Part shown: positions 30,444 to 37,860 of the stretch, piece after piece
Layout: every line of letters starts with the position of its first letter
Numbering within the stretch: the stretch's first letter is position 1
DNA from: Lacrimispora sp. 210928-DFI.3.58
GTDB taxonomy: Bacteria; Bacillota; Clostridia; Lachnospirales; Lachnospiraceae
DNA length: 64,000 nucleotides
Reading direction: 5' to 3'
NCBI RefSeq assembly: GCF_020554865.1
Contig: NZ_JAJCIC010000005.1
Coordinates: forward strand, 62,001 to 126,000
Notes under the pieces: model-generated
Databases searched by the model: none
The model's input: the letters and a program-made list of their open reading frames with translations, nothing else
Told to the model about the DNA's origin: nothing
Made by a program: the position numbers and the translations under genes

Positions 30444-30803
30444 GTTACGATAAAAAAAGGAGATATATATTATGCAGACCTGATGCCGGTAATAGGCTCT
30501 GAACAGGGGGGAATCCGGCCGGTTTTGATTATTCAGAATGATGTTGGTAATTGTTACAGTCCAACCGTCATTGTGGCAGCAATTACAAGTCGGCCTAATA
30601 AGCACTGGATACCTACACATATCGAATTGGGAAATCATGTAAGAGGACTCCATAATGATTCTGTTATTTTATTGGAGCAGGTAAGGACGATTGACCGGAT
30701 AAGATTAAGAGGGTATGTGGGAAGTCTGAGTGGAGCCATGATGCGTAAAGTAGATGAGGCAATTCTCGTGAGTTTTGGTGTAACAGTACAGAGAAGAACA
30801 TAA
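30444..30803 (+). CDS. MazF/PemK-family toxin with damaged start codon
   Basis: The full family sequence is readable from about 30447: TIKKGDIYYADLMPVIGSE, QGGIRPVLIIQND, PTVIVAAITSRP, PTHIELG and SVILLEQVRTIDRIRL. MazF toxins cut mRNA at short motifs. The ribosome binding site AAGGAGGGG (30431-30439) precedes the codon at 30444, which is GTT, not a normal start, and no ATG/GTG/TTG is in frame until ATG at 30483. Starting there would drop the conserved G-D-I-Y-Y-A-D strand. A two-base insertion after an original GTG (30442) would explain it. The product is probably reduced or absent. No MazE-like antitoxin is recognised upstream. Confidence 0.65.
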   Translation, partial: VTIKKGDIYYADLMPVIGSEQGGIRPVLIIQNDVGNCYSPTVIVAAITSRPNKHWIPTHIELGNHVRGLHNDSVILLEQVRTIDRIRLRGYVGSLSGAMMRKVDEAILVSFGVTVQRRT

Positions 30804-30834
30804 AGGGTGTTTGGAAAAGGAGCAGGAGGCAGGA

Positions 30835-31182
30835 ATGGGTCAGGGAAAACGTGCGTGGATCTATTGTGCGATTGATGCACCGGAAGATAGAAATGGTGCA
30901 TTAAAAAGTCAGTTTAAACAGCTGATTGATTATGGAGAGCAGATGGGATTTGAACTGGTTGGAAGTTCCAGTGATGTGGGGACAACTCCGCTTTGGAATC
31001 GAAATGGATTTCGTCATTTTATAGAAGCGGTTCAGAAAGAACAGATAGATGTTCTTTTGATTGTAAACCGTGGCAGGCTGTCTAGATCATCCATGCAGCT
31101 CGCAAGATTTCAGATCCTTCAGGAAAGCTATGATGTCGATGCATATTCGCCATTGGAAGGGAAAATTAAGTTTGGCAGTTGA
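30835..31182 (+). CDS. Resolvase-like protein without catalytic serine
   Basis: 115 residues from ATG at 30835 (AGGAGG six bases upstream). The segment QFKQLIDYGEQMGFELVG, then EAVQKEQIDVLLIVNRGRLSRSS, matches the N-terminal catalytic domain of serine recombinases, including the RLSR motif. The place of the nucleophile ('Y-x-R-V-S-T' in active enzymes) reads YCAIDAPEDR, so the serine is replaced, probably by Asp. It also lacks the DNA-binding and zinc/coil domains. Likely inactive as a recombinase; it might serve as a binding or regulatory partner. Confidence 0.65.
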   Translation: MGQGKRAWIYCAIDAPEDRNGALKSQFKQLIDYGEQMGFELVGSSSDVGTTPLWNRNGFRHFIEAVQKEQIDVLLIVNRGRLSRSSMQLARFQILQESYDVDAYSPLEGKIKFGS

Positions 31183-31203
31183 AAAAATAGGAGAGAAGAT
31201 TTT

Positions 31204-31599
31204 ATGAGAGCAGAAGAAAAGAATATGGTAGAACGGATCATGGACACAGAAACGATGGGATATGCCTATGAGTATCCATATGGTGGGGGAGCCAGAAAAG
31301 AATATATGTTGGCACTGACCCCGGAGAACTTGGCAAATTTTATCGGTGCGAGAGGATATGATGCTAAAAAAATAGTGATTACCGATGTGTTGGATCGCCT
31401 GATTGTGAATACCTGTATGGGGATGCTGGATGTTTGTCCGGACCAGAAATTATGTGGGAGAATTATTGAGTATTTGGCGCCGATCCAGCTGGGAGAGAAG
31501 GAGGCTGGAGAGATTTTGGCGGTGGAACGCAATGCGGCAAATGAATATTTTGCTATGGAAGATGAAGCGGTTACGATGGCAGAATGCCAGATGTTATAG
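31204..31599 (+). CDS. Hypothetical mobile-element protein (131 aa)
   Basis: 131 residues, ATG at 31204. A short N-terminal acidic helix is followed by YEYPYGGGARKEYMLALTPE and then helices ending in DEAVTMAECQML. No motif that I can name. It lies between the resolvase-like gene and the small membrane peptide, and its stop is 25 bases from the next start. Probably part of the same accessory transcript. Confidence 0.5.
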   Translation: MRAEEKNMVERIMDTETMGYAYEYPYGGGARKEYMLALTPENLANFIGARGYDAKKIVITDVLDRLIVNTCMGMLDVCPDQKLCGRIIEYLAPIQLGEKEAGEILAVERNAANEYFAMEDEAVTMAECQML

Positions 31600-31624
31600 A
31601 GATTGTTGAGGAGGTAGAACGATC

Positions 31625-31723
31625 ATGATTGGGATATTGATTGTTGCGGCAGTTGGAATTATTGGATTTTTGTTAACTGCAGGTATTGCATTTGGAATAG
31701 CAGGGAGTTATCAAATCGATTGA
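31625..31723 (+). CDS. 32-residue single-span membrane peptide
   Basis: ATG at 31625 with GAGGAGGTAG upstream. The peptide is almost wholly hydrophobic (GILIVAAVGIIGFLLTAGI and on), ending in SYQID. One membrane helix with both ends short is expected. Such peptides occur as type I toxins or as small membrane modulators. The ribosome binding site and composition make it a credible gene; the role is unknown. Confidence 0.6.
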   Translation: MIGILIVAAVGIIGFLLTAGIAFGIAGSYQID

Positions 31724-31839
31724 CGTTGTTTATTGATAATGCTTCGTTTGAAAAGGAAAGATTGTTACATTGTGTGATAGCTATGAGAAGAGTAACACGG
31801 TATACTGTGTATAGCGTTAGAGGAAAGGAGTAAAGTAAT

Positions 31840-32958
31840 ATGGCAAGGTATATTGTGGATTCCCAGATAGATAATCACGAAAAATATTATTTCATTCGTG
31901 AACAGGAGAGCCAAGATATAGTGTTACTGCCCTCCAAGTATCTAATGCATAAAAAAAGATCAAAATTGTCACCTAACACTATCAGAAGAAGTGCAGGAGC
32001 CATTTCATACTATCTGAACTATATAGATGAGACTGGCATTCAGTTAGATGATGTATGGGAGATGCCATATGATAAGCAGCAGGAACACTTTACAGACTAT
32101 TTGATATGGTTACAGGCAGGATTGCATAGTGGAGATAGTTATAAAAAGAAACCATATAATGAGACCTGTAATGCGTATTTAAAAGAGGTGTTCCGATTTT
32201 ATAGATTTTCTGGACAGCAGGATGAATCTACAAAGCAATTGAAAGTCCTCTCTGATATGAGAATTATTGTACATAATTCAGTGGGAGTAAAAAGAACATT
32301 ATATCGGAATACATTTCATGGATATCTACAGGAAAAAGGACATATAGGGAAGACCATAGAGCAGGATAAGATCGTGATTTTATTAAAGGCATGTGCCAAT
32401 TGTCGCGATCAAATCCTGCTTTTATTATTAGCAGAAACGGGATTTCGCATCGGGGAACTTTTGGGAGTCCGGTATGCGACAGACATTGATTATGAGAGAC
32501 ACTTGCTGTATGTCAATTTTAGAGAAGATAATGAAAATGGAGCCAGGGCTAAGAATGCAGAGTACAGAAAGGCAAAAATCAGCGATGCCACCTTTGAAAT
32601 TCTGCAGTTTTATATAGAGGAATATAAAGACCTTATTTTCCAGCAGGAATACTTGATTATTAACATTTCGGGAGATTATGCAGGAAAACCGATGCAGGAC
32701 TCAGGCGTCTATGCATTGATGGAACGGCTGCAGAAGAAGACTGGGATTAAAGTAACACCACATATGCTGCGGCATTATTTTGCAAATGCTCGCCGGAAGG
32801 CTGGATGGAAGCTGGAACTTATCAGTCAAGCGCTTGGGCATCGAAATATAGAAACAACGATGAGATATTTAAATATATCGGATCAGGAGTTGATGGATGT
32901 CAGTGATGAATTTTATAGAAAACATCAGTCCATTTATGAAATTGACAAATTACTTTAG
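31840..32958 (+). CDS. Tyrosine recombinase 1 (TnpA-like)
   Basis: 372 residues. Catalytic motifs of the lambda-integrase family: Arg in TGFRIGELLG near residue 203, the H-x-x-R box in PHMLRHYFANARRK near 308, LGHRNIETTM and the tyrosine in MRYLNIS near 343. Length and order match TnpA of Tn554-type elements (about 360 residues). The enzyme cuts and rejoins DNA at the element ends through a covalent tyrosine link. It is the first of three tandem recombinases and is followed 17 bases later by the second. Start ATG follows AAAGGAGTAAAG. Confidence 0.85.
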   Translation: MARYIVDSQIDNHEKYYFIREQESQDIVLLPSKYLMHKKRSKLSPNTIRRSAGAISYYLNYIDETGIQLDDVWEMPYDKQQEHFTDYLIWLQAGLHSGDSYKKKPYNETCNAYLKEVFRFYRFSGQQDESTKQLKVLSDMRIIVHNSVGVKRTLYRNTFHGYLQEKGHIGKTIEQDKIVILLKACANCRDQILLLLLAETGFRIGELLGVRYATDIDYERHLLYVNFREDNENGARAKNAEYRKAKISDATFEILQFYIEEYKDLIFQQEYLIINISGDYAGKPMQDSGVYALMERLQKKTGIKVTPHMLRHYFANARRKAGWKLELISQALGHRNIETTMRYLNISDQELMDVSDEFYRKHQSIYEIDKLL

Positions 32959-32975
32959 GGAAGGAGGAGAAGTAT

Positions 32976-34952
32976 GTGACTGCATTAAGATTATTGAATA
33001 CGGAATCACAGGATAAAGCGGATTATCTTCACAACCAGTTGATAACAGATATAAATGTACCGAGTACATACTGGGAGTGTGCAGAGTCCTACCTAAAAGG
33101 TGTAGGGATATATGATGTTTTCCTTATAGAAGAACAGGATTTCCGTAATTATAAAATCTTTTTGCGTGAAACAGGGAACTTTACAAAGAAACAGGTATTT
33201 GAGCGAACTGGGTTCCTGCGAAATTTGAAGAAGACTCTCATCCAAGAAGAGTATAAAGAGTTGTTGAATGAAATTGAGCAGTGCAATACAGTGCAAGAAC
33301 GCTTGAAAGGAAATGTCAGGAATTTCTTGATACGGCAGGGAATTCATCATGTAAAGGAAATTGATTATAGAATCAGAGAACTGTATGAAAGTGAGTTGCG
33401 CAGGACAAAAACTTCCTCTAAAGGTCTTGAATATTTGAAGACATTGGATCGGATCAAACAGTTTGATATCCGAAAAGAAATGGAAACCCTTTCTGGAAGA
33501 AATAAAGAGCGGCTCAAGTATGAAGGGCAAGTGATTTTTCTTCCCTATATACCGGATCAGGACATAGCATCAGATTTTGATTATATCCAAGATAAAAGCG
33601 AACTGGTATGGGATTTTAGTCAAAAGGCGCCAGAAACTTTAAAAAAACAAATTTTTCAGATTTTGTGTTATGCCTTGAGAAATATAAAAGACAGCAAGGA
33701 TCGCAGAGTGCGCTATCTACTTCCTTTAAGGTGGATGTATGAGTTTTGCGTAGAGGAAGGAATTGATGATATCGAGCGGCTTGAACTGGAGCAAATAAAG
33801 AAATTGGAAACAATTGTAGCCAGGAAAGTTGCAAATGTGAAGAATAGTATGCAGATTGTGGATAACAGCCGCAAAATACTATTTATGAGTGGAAAAGAAA
33901 TTCACTGGTATGCAAATGTCTGGTATATGGAAAGATTCAATTTTGCACCAGAGCGTGTAAATCCAAGCAATCCTGTGCAGCGACTCAGTTTTTACGAAGT
34001 GACGAATGAGAGAAACAGAGAATTGCTGCAAGAGTATATGAAATATCAAGTAGGTATCGGTGATTTAGCACTTGGAAATATACGAAATCAATTGTGTTAT
34101 ATTAAAAAATTTCTAGTTTACTTTAACACAGTGGAATCCATATGTGAAATTACGGAAGAACAGATAGCAGAGTATTTCAAACTTCTGCAGGAAGAGGAAA
34201 TTAAAGCAGAAACAGTAAATAGACAGATATTTGATATTCACAGATTTTTTGTGTACTTAAATGCTAAAGGACATATCAAGAGAATAATTTTTGATCCGAA
34301 TTATTACATCCAGAAAGTTTTTCCATATCACCATGATCGAAGTGTTCAGGAAGATGAGTATATGGAAATATTAAAAAAGCTGAAGTTTTTTCCAGAGGTA
34401 CAAAGACTTATTTTTCTAAATTTATGGGCAACAGGATTACGGATTAGTGAAGTGTGTACATTAAAAGGAGGTGCATATTATTGGGATGGGGAAGATGCAT
34501 GGATTAAGGTTTATCAAATCAAAATGAAAGCGGAAAAAATGATACCAATTTCATTGGTGCTTTATCAAATTATGAAAATTTATATAAAAAAGCATCATAT
34601 TAAACCTACCGATTTCCTGTTTAAATCAAAGGATGGCGGGGCATATAGGACTGGTACATTTGTTAAGGGCTTCAAAGCAAATTGTAAGAAGTATGGAATA
34701 CATATTTCGGGCGAAACATTCAAGACGCATGATTACAGGCATACATTGGCAAGTAGTTTCTATGATGAAGGAGTGTCCATTCAGACGATTCGGGATTATT
34801 TAGGGCATAACAATGAAAATATGACAAAGCAGTATATAGACTACATGCCTAAACGGATCGAACAGGCGAATAAGGAATATTTCAATCAGGCAGAAAATCT
34901 TCTTGCAACTGGAATTATTCCAAAGAAACGGGGTGAAAAAACTGGAAAATAA
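32976..34952 (+). CDS. Tyrosine recombinase 2 (TnpB-like)
   Basis: 658 residues from GTG at 32976 (AAGGAGGAGAAGTAT upstream). The N-terminal 440 residues are DNA-binding and helical; the C-terminal catalytic domain shows Arg in TGLRISEVCTLKG near 487, Lys in IKMKAEKMIPIS, H-x-x-R in HDYRHTLASSFY near 585 and Tyr in TKQYIDYMP near 620. Size matches TnpB of Tn554-type transposons (about 630 residues). It overlaps the third recombinase gene by 20 bases if that starts at 34933, so translation is coupled. Active-site residues are intact. Confidence 0.85.
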   Translation: MTALRLLNTESQDKADYLHNQLITDINVPSTYWECAESYLKGVGIYDVFLIEEQDFRNYKIFLRETGNFTKKQVFERTGFLRNLKKTLIQEEYKELLNEIEQCNTVQERLKGNVRNFLIRQGIHHVKEIDYRIRELYESELRRTKTSSKGLEYLKTLDRIKQFDIRKEMETLSGRNKERLKYEGQVIFLPYIPDQDIASDFDYIQDKSELVWDFSQKAPETLKKQIFQILCYALRNIKDSKDRRVRYLLPLRWMYEFCVEEGIDDIERLELEQIKKLETIVARKVANVKNSMQIVDNSRKILFMSGKEIHWYANVWYMERFNFAPERVNPSNPVQRLSFYEVTNERNRELLQEYMKYQVGIGDLALGNIRNQLCYIKKFLVYFNTVESICEITEEQIAEYFKLLQEEEIKAETVNRQIFDIHRFFVYLNAKGHIKRIIFDPNYYIQKVFPYHHDRSVQEDEYMEILKKLKFFPEVQRLIFLNLWATGLRISEVCTLKGGAYYWDGEDAWIKVYQIKMKAEKMIPISLVLYQIMKIYIKKHHIKPTDFLFKSKDGGAYRTGTFVKGFKANCKKYGIHISGETFKTHDYRHTLASSFYDEGVSIQTIRDYLGHNNENMTKQYIDYMPKRIEQANKEYFNQAENLLATGIIPKKRGEKTGK

Positions 34953-36435
34953 GATACATATCTATGAATTAGACTGCTATAAGAATGCGACTGAAGAACA
35001 AAAAAAGAGAATGAGGGTTCGGAAAGACCGTTACTTCGACCTGGAGGGACTTCCGTCAGAAGAAGTAAGAAAGCTCCTAGAAGATTTTGTCTGGGAAAGG
35101 GGAAAGAAACTTGCTCCAAGTAGTTTGGCATCTGAAATATTATATTTTAATAATATCCGGAATTTTCTTATAGAAAAGAATATTAAAATCCTGAGATATG
35201 AAGACGAGAATAAGATTATTTTGCAGCTAAAGAGTTGGATGATGGAAAAGGGATATGCCCTTACAAGTAAGAAGTATCGAAGCGTTTATGAAATTGTAGC
35301 AACAGAAACACCTGGCATAATAAAGCATATGAAGAAGATTCTGAGGTATTCTCAGAAGGATGGGGGGTGCTTAGAACAGGAGAGAGATGTGTGGGAATTG
35401 GACAAGTTTGAATTTCCTCTCCGCAGCAACCCGATAAAGAATGTAAAGACTATAAATTTTAAAGGAATTAGTCAAATAACAATCCGAAAAGAAGTTAAAA
35501 CAGTAATTTTTATGCATTTGAAATATATGGCAATAGGAAGTATTATGGCTGAGGTGGTAGCGACTAAAAGATTTTGTAGATATCTGGAATTAAGGTATCC
35601 TAAGATTATATCATTACTAGATTTGACACGGGATATTATGGAAAGCTATTTGATCTATCTTCAGACAGAGGCAAAGGAAAGGAAAAATTATCGCTCTGAT
35701 TTATATGGTCTACGAAGGGTAGTTGAAGATGTGGGAAATCATTATGATAGGCAGGATATCAAAAACCTATTTATAAGTACAGATTTTCCTAGCACGCCAA
35801 GATATCTATTTAAGTTTTATTCGGACGAAACCATAAAGAAGCTGAATGAAAACATTTTTCAGATGGATGAACAAATAGCGAGGGCGTTAATCCTTCATCA
35901 GCTGCTGGGAACACGAATTTCGGATACGCTTACACTAAAAACAGACTGTTTGAGTATAAGAGAAAATCGATATTTTATACGAATCGAGCAGGTAAAATCA
36001 ATTACATTTGAAAAAGCAATTAGTGATGAAATAGCACAGCTTATTATAAAGTCAATTGATTATACCGAGGAACATTATGGAAAGACAAAATATATTTTTG
36101 TAAAAAAAGATGATCCATCGAAACCATTTCAGTATAGCATGCTCCAAAATCGAGTCATGCAAATGATTAGGAAAAATGATATTCGGGATGAGAATGGAGA
36201 ATTGCTGAATTTTGGAACACATACATTCCGACATTGTTATGGGAAAAAGCTGACAGAAATGCATATCGACGACTGGATGATCGCAAGGCTTTTGGGGCAT
36301 AAAACATTACAAAGTGTACATCATTACCGAAAGATTGGGAACAAGATAATGGCGGATGAAACGAGGGCAGTCAGAGAAAAAATCGATATGATTTTAATGG
36401 ATGTGGTAAAGGAGTGGGATGGGTATGAAATATGA
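34933..36435 (+). CDS. Tyrosine recombinase 3
   Basis: 500 residues from a GTG at 34933; a TTG at 34903 is possible but less likely. The catalytic domain is complete: Arg in QLLGTRISDTLTLK near 326, H-x-x-R in THTFRHCYGKKL near 430, GHKTLQSV and the tyrosine in VHHYRKIGN near 463. In Tn554 the third gene codes for a small protein, whereas here it is a full recombinase, as in 'recombinase in trio' (RIT) elements. Its stop overlaps the first of three small genes by 17 bases. Confidence 0.8.
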   Translation: MKKLENKIHIYELDCYKNATEEQKKRMRVRKDRYFDLEGLPSEEVRKLLEDFVWERGKKLAPSSLASEILYFNNIRNFLIEKNIKILRYEDENKIILQLKSWMMEKGYALTSKKYRSVYEIVATETPGIIKHMKKILRYSQKDGGCLEQERDVWELDKFEFPLRSNPIKNVKTINFKGISQITIRKEVKTVIFMHLKYMAIGSIMAEVVATKRFCRYLELRYPKIISLLDLTRDIMESYLIYLQTEAKERKNYRSDLYGLRRVVEDVGNHYDRQDIKNLFISTDFPSTPRYLFKFYSDETIKKLNENIFQMDEQIARALILHQLLGTRISDTLTLKTDCLSIRENRYFIRIEQVKSITFEKAISDEIAQLIIKSIDYTEEHYGKTKYIFVKKDDPSKPFQYSMLQNRVMQMIRKNDIRDENGELLNFGTHTFRHCYGKKLTEMHIDDWMIARLLGHKTLQSVHHYRKIGNKIMADETRAVREKIDMILMDVVKEWDGYEI

Positions 36436-36847
36436 TAAGATGATAGCTGTTAACAAAGCTGAGAGTGAGCAGAAAATAAAAAAGGCGATTCGGGCAATCG
36501 ATGATATGAGTGCCAGAGGGATGCCGATATCTGTAACAGAATTGGTTCGTTGGACAGGTTTATCAAGAGGATTTTTTTATAAGAATATGCAAGTCCGTCA
36601 GAGACTTGAGGAAGCTGTCAAACTGCCACGGCGGATAGATGTACAGCAGCCATCTGAAGAAACAAATGTTGTGGGTTATAATTTTCAGGAATTGAAGAAG
36701 GATTTTAACAGCTGTCAGTCAGAGAATCAAAGGTTAAAGGTTGAAAATGAGCAGCTTCTCCAAAAGTGCAGTATACTTCAAAAAGAGGTGGACACATTGA
36801 AGAAACGGTTGGATCGAAAGGAGATTGCGTTGTTGAAAAAACTATAA
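36419..36847 (+). CDS. TnpC/DUF6262-like protein A
   Basis: 142 residues; AAGGAG lies just upstream of ATG at 36419, and ATG at 36425 is also possible (MKYDKMI as in the sister proteins). The N-terminal half holds a helix-turn-helix-like unit ending TGLSRGFFYKNMQVRQRL, shared with the next two genes, and the C-terminal half is a coiled coil (LKKDFNSCQSENQRLKVENE). TnpC of Tn554 and DUF6262 proteins have this build and affect the orientation or efficiency of transposition. Starts 17 bases inside the recombinase 3 gene. Confidence 0.7.
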   Translation: MGMKYDKMIAVNKAESEQKIKKAIRAIDDMSARGMPISVTELVRWTGLSRGFFYKNMQVRQRLEEAVKLPRRIDVQQPSEETNVVGYNFQELKKDFNSCQSENQRLKVENEQLLQKCSILQKEVDTLKKRLDRKEIALLKKL

Positions 36848-36862
36848 AGGTTGTGATTAAAG

Positions 36863-37237
36863 ATGAAAGCAAATAAAATCATCGAAATGAGCCAGGAGAA
36901 AAGTAGGAAAAAAGTAAAACTAGCAATGGAAGAAATTCAAAGAATGCGTAATGAGGGTGAAAGGATTACAGTTTCCGGATTATGCAAAAGAACAGGATTA
37001 TCTAACTCGTTTTTCTACAGAAATGAAAAAATCAAAGAAGAAGTACATAAAGCTGTTGATATTCAAAATCAAAGCTATAAAATGAACATAGACGAAGCGG
37101 AACTCCTTGATGGGTATAAGGAAAAGTTGTTAGCTATGAGAATTGAAATTATAAAATTGAAAGCGGAAAATCAAAAGCTGGAATCAGAGTTAGATACTTT
37201 GCGAAGGCAACAGAAAGGTGTGAGTGATGTTAAATGA
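36863..37237 (+). CDS. TnpC/DUF6262-like protein B
   Basis: 124 residues. Paralogue of its neighbours: an N-terminal helix (KANKIIEMSQEKSRKKVKLA), then the common CKRTGLSNSFFYRNEKIK turn, then a C-terminal coiled coil (LAMRIEIIKLKAENQKLESE). Overlaps the third copy by the ATGA at 37234. Sequence identity among the three copies is low outside the FFYRN unit, so the duplication is old or they were recruited separately. Confidence 0.7.
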   Translation: MKANKIIEMSQEKSRKKVKLAMEEIQRMRNEGERITVSGLCKRTGLSNSFFYRNEKIKEEVHKAVDIQNQSYKMNIDEAELLDGYKEKLLAMRIEIIKLKAENQKLESELDTLRRQQKGVSDVK

Positions 37238-37602
37238 AGTATGATAAAATCGTAGGTCTCAAGAAACAACAAGAAAAAGAGAATTTAGAAATTATTCAGA
37301 GAGAGATTGATGCGATGCTCCGAAGAAAGGAGAGGATCTCGATTACTACATTGGCAAAATATTCAGGAGTTGATAGAAGTTATTTTTATAGAAATTTACA
37401 GGCCAAACAAATGGTAGAAGATGCACAGTTGAAGCAGGGGGAATGTTATAATCCTAAAAAGGCAATTTTTGATAGAGCAACTGAGGAAGTTAATAAACAG
37501 CTGAAAAGACAAATGATTTTATACAAGAGACGAATTAAAGAGCTAGAGCTGCAGATAGAATTACTAGAAGAGGAAAATCAGAGGTTGAAAGAAAATAGAT
37601 AA
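37234..37602 (+). CDS. TnpC/DUF6262-like protein C
   Basis: 122 residues. Same build: MKYDKIVGLKKQQEKENLEI, YSGVDRSYFYRNLQAKQM, then a long coiled coil ending LEEENQRLKENR. Its start overlaps the previous stop (ATGA), so all three are translated from one message with the recombinases. The stop at 37602 is followed by the terminator at 37621. Confidence 0.7.
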   Translation: MKYDKIVGLKKQQEKENLEIIQREIDAMLRRKERISITTLAKYSGVDRSYFYRNLQAKQMVEDAQLKQGECYNPKKAIFDRATEEVNKQLKRQMILYKRRIKELELQIELLEEENQRLKENR

Positions 37603-37620
37603 TTTTACATAAAGTAAGAG

Positions 37621-37663
37621 AGCAGACTTTTGGACAAGAGGATATCCAAGAGTCTGCTTTTTT
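37621..37663 (+). terminator. Terminator after the recombinase operon
   Basis: AGCAGACT (37621-37628) pairs with AGTCTGCT (37651-37658); the arms continue inward with TTGGA/TCCAA pairing; six T bases follow. It marks the end of the recombinase transcript near the right end of the element. Confidence 0.8.
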
Positions 37664-37707
37664 ACTAAATTAAAAAGAAAAATAATTTACACATCGGAGT
37701 GATGTGA

Positions 37708-37860
37708 AAGATAAAACAAGTATTTTCAAGCATTCCGGGGCAGGTACTGGATTTTATGGTGGTGCTTATTGGACTCGTCATTATATTTAAAAAGCAGATC
37801 ACCACCCTGCTTGAGAACATTTTTAAGCAGATCAACAGTCAGTCAAAAGAGGTGTATTGA
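37708..37860 (+). pseudogene. 5'-truncated Flp pilin-like reading frame
   Basis: Open frame from 37708 to TGA at 37858-37860, without a canonical start at its left end (an in-frame TGA lies at 37705). It reads KIKQVFSSIPGQVLDF, then MVVLIGLVIIFKKQITTLLE and NIFKQINSQSKEVY: a hydrophobic helix plus a polar tail, as in small Flp pilins of Lachnospiraceae Tad clusters. Its stop overlaps the start of the DUF5702 gene by 1 base (TGATG), the natural order in such clusters. The pilin N-terminus was probably lost when the adjacent element inserted. ATG at 37756 could give a 34-residue peptide. An intact pilin with an AUA start is less likely. Confidence 0.55.
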
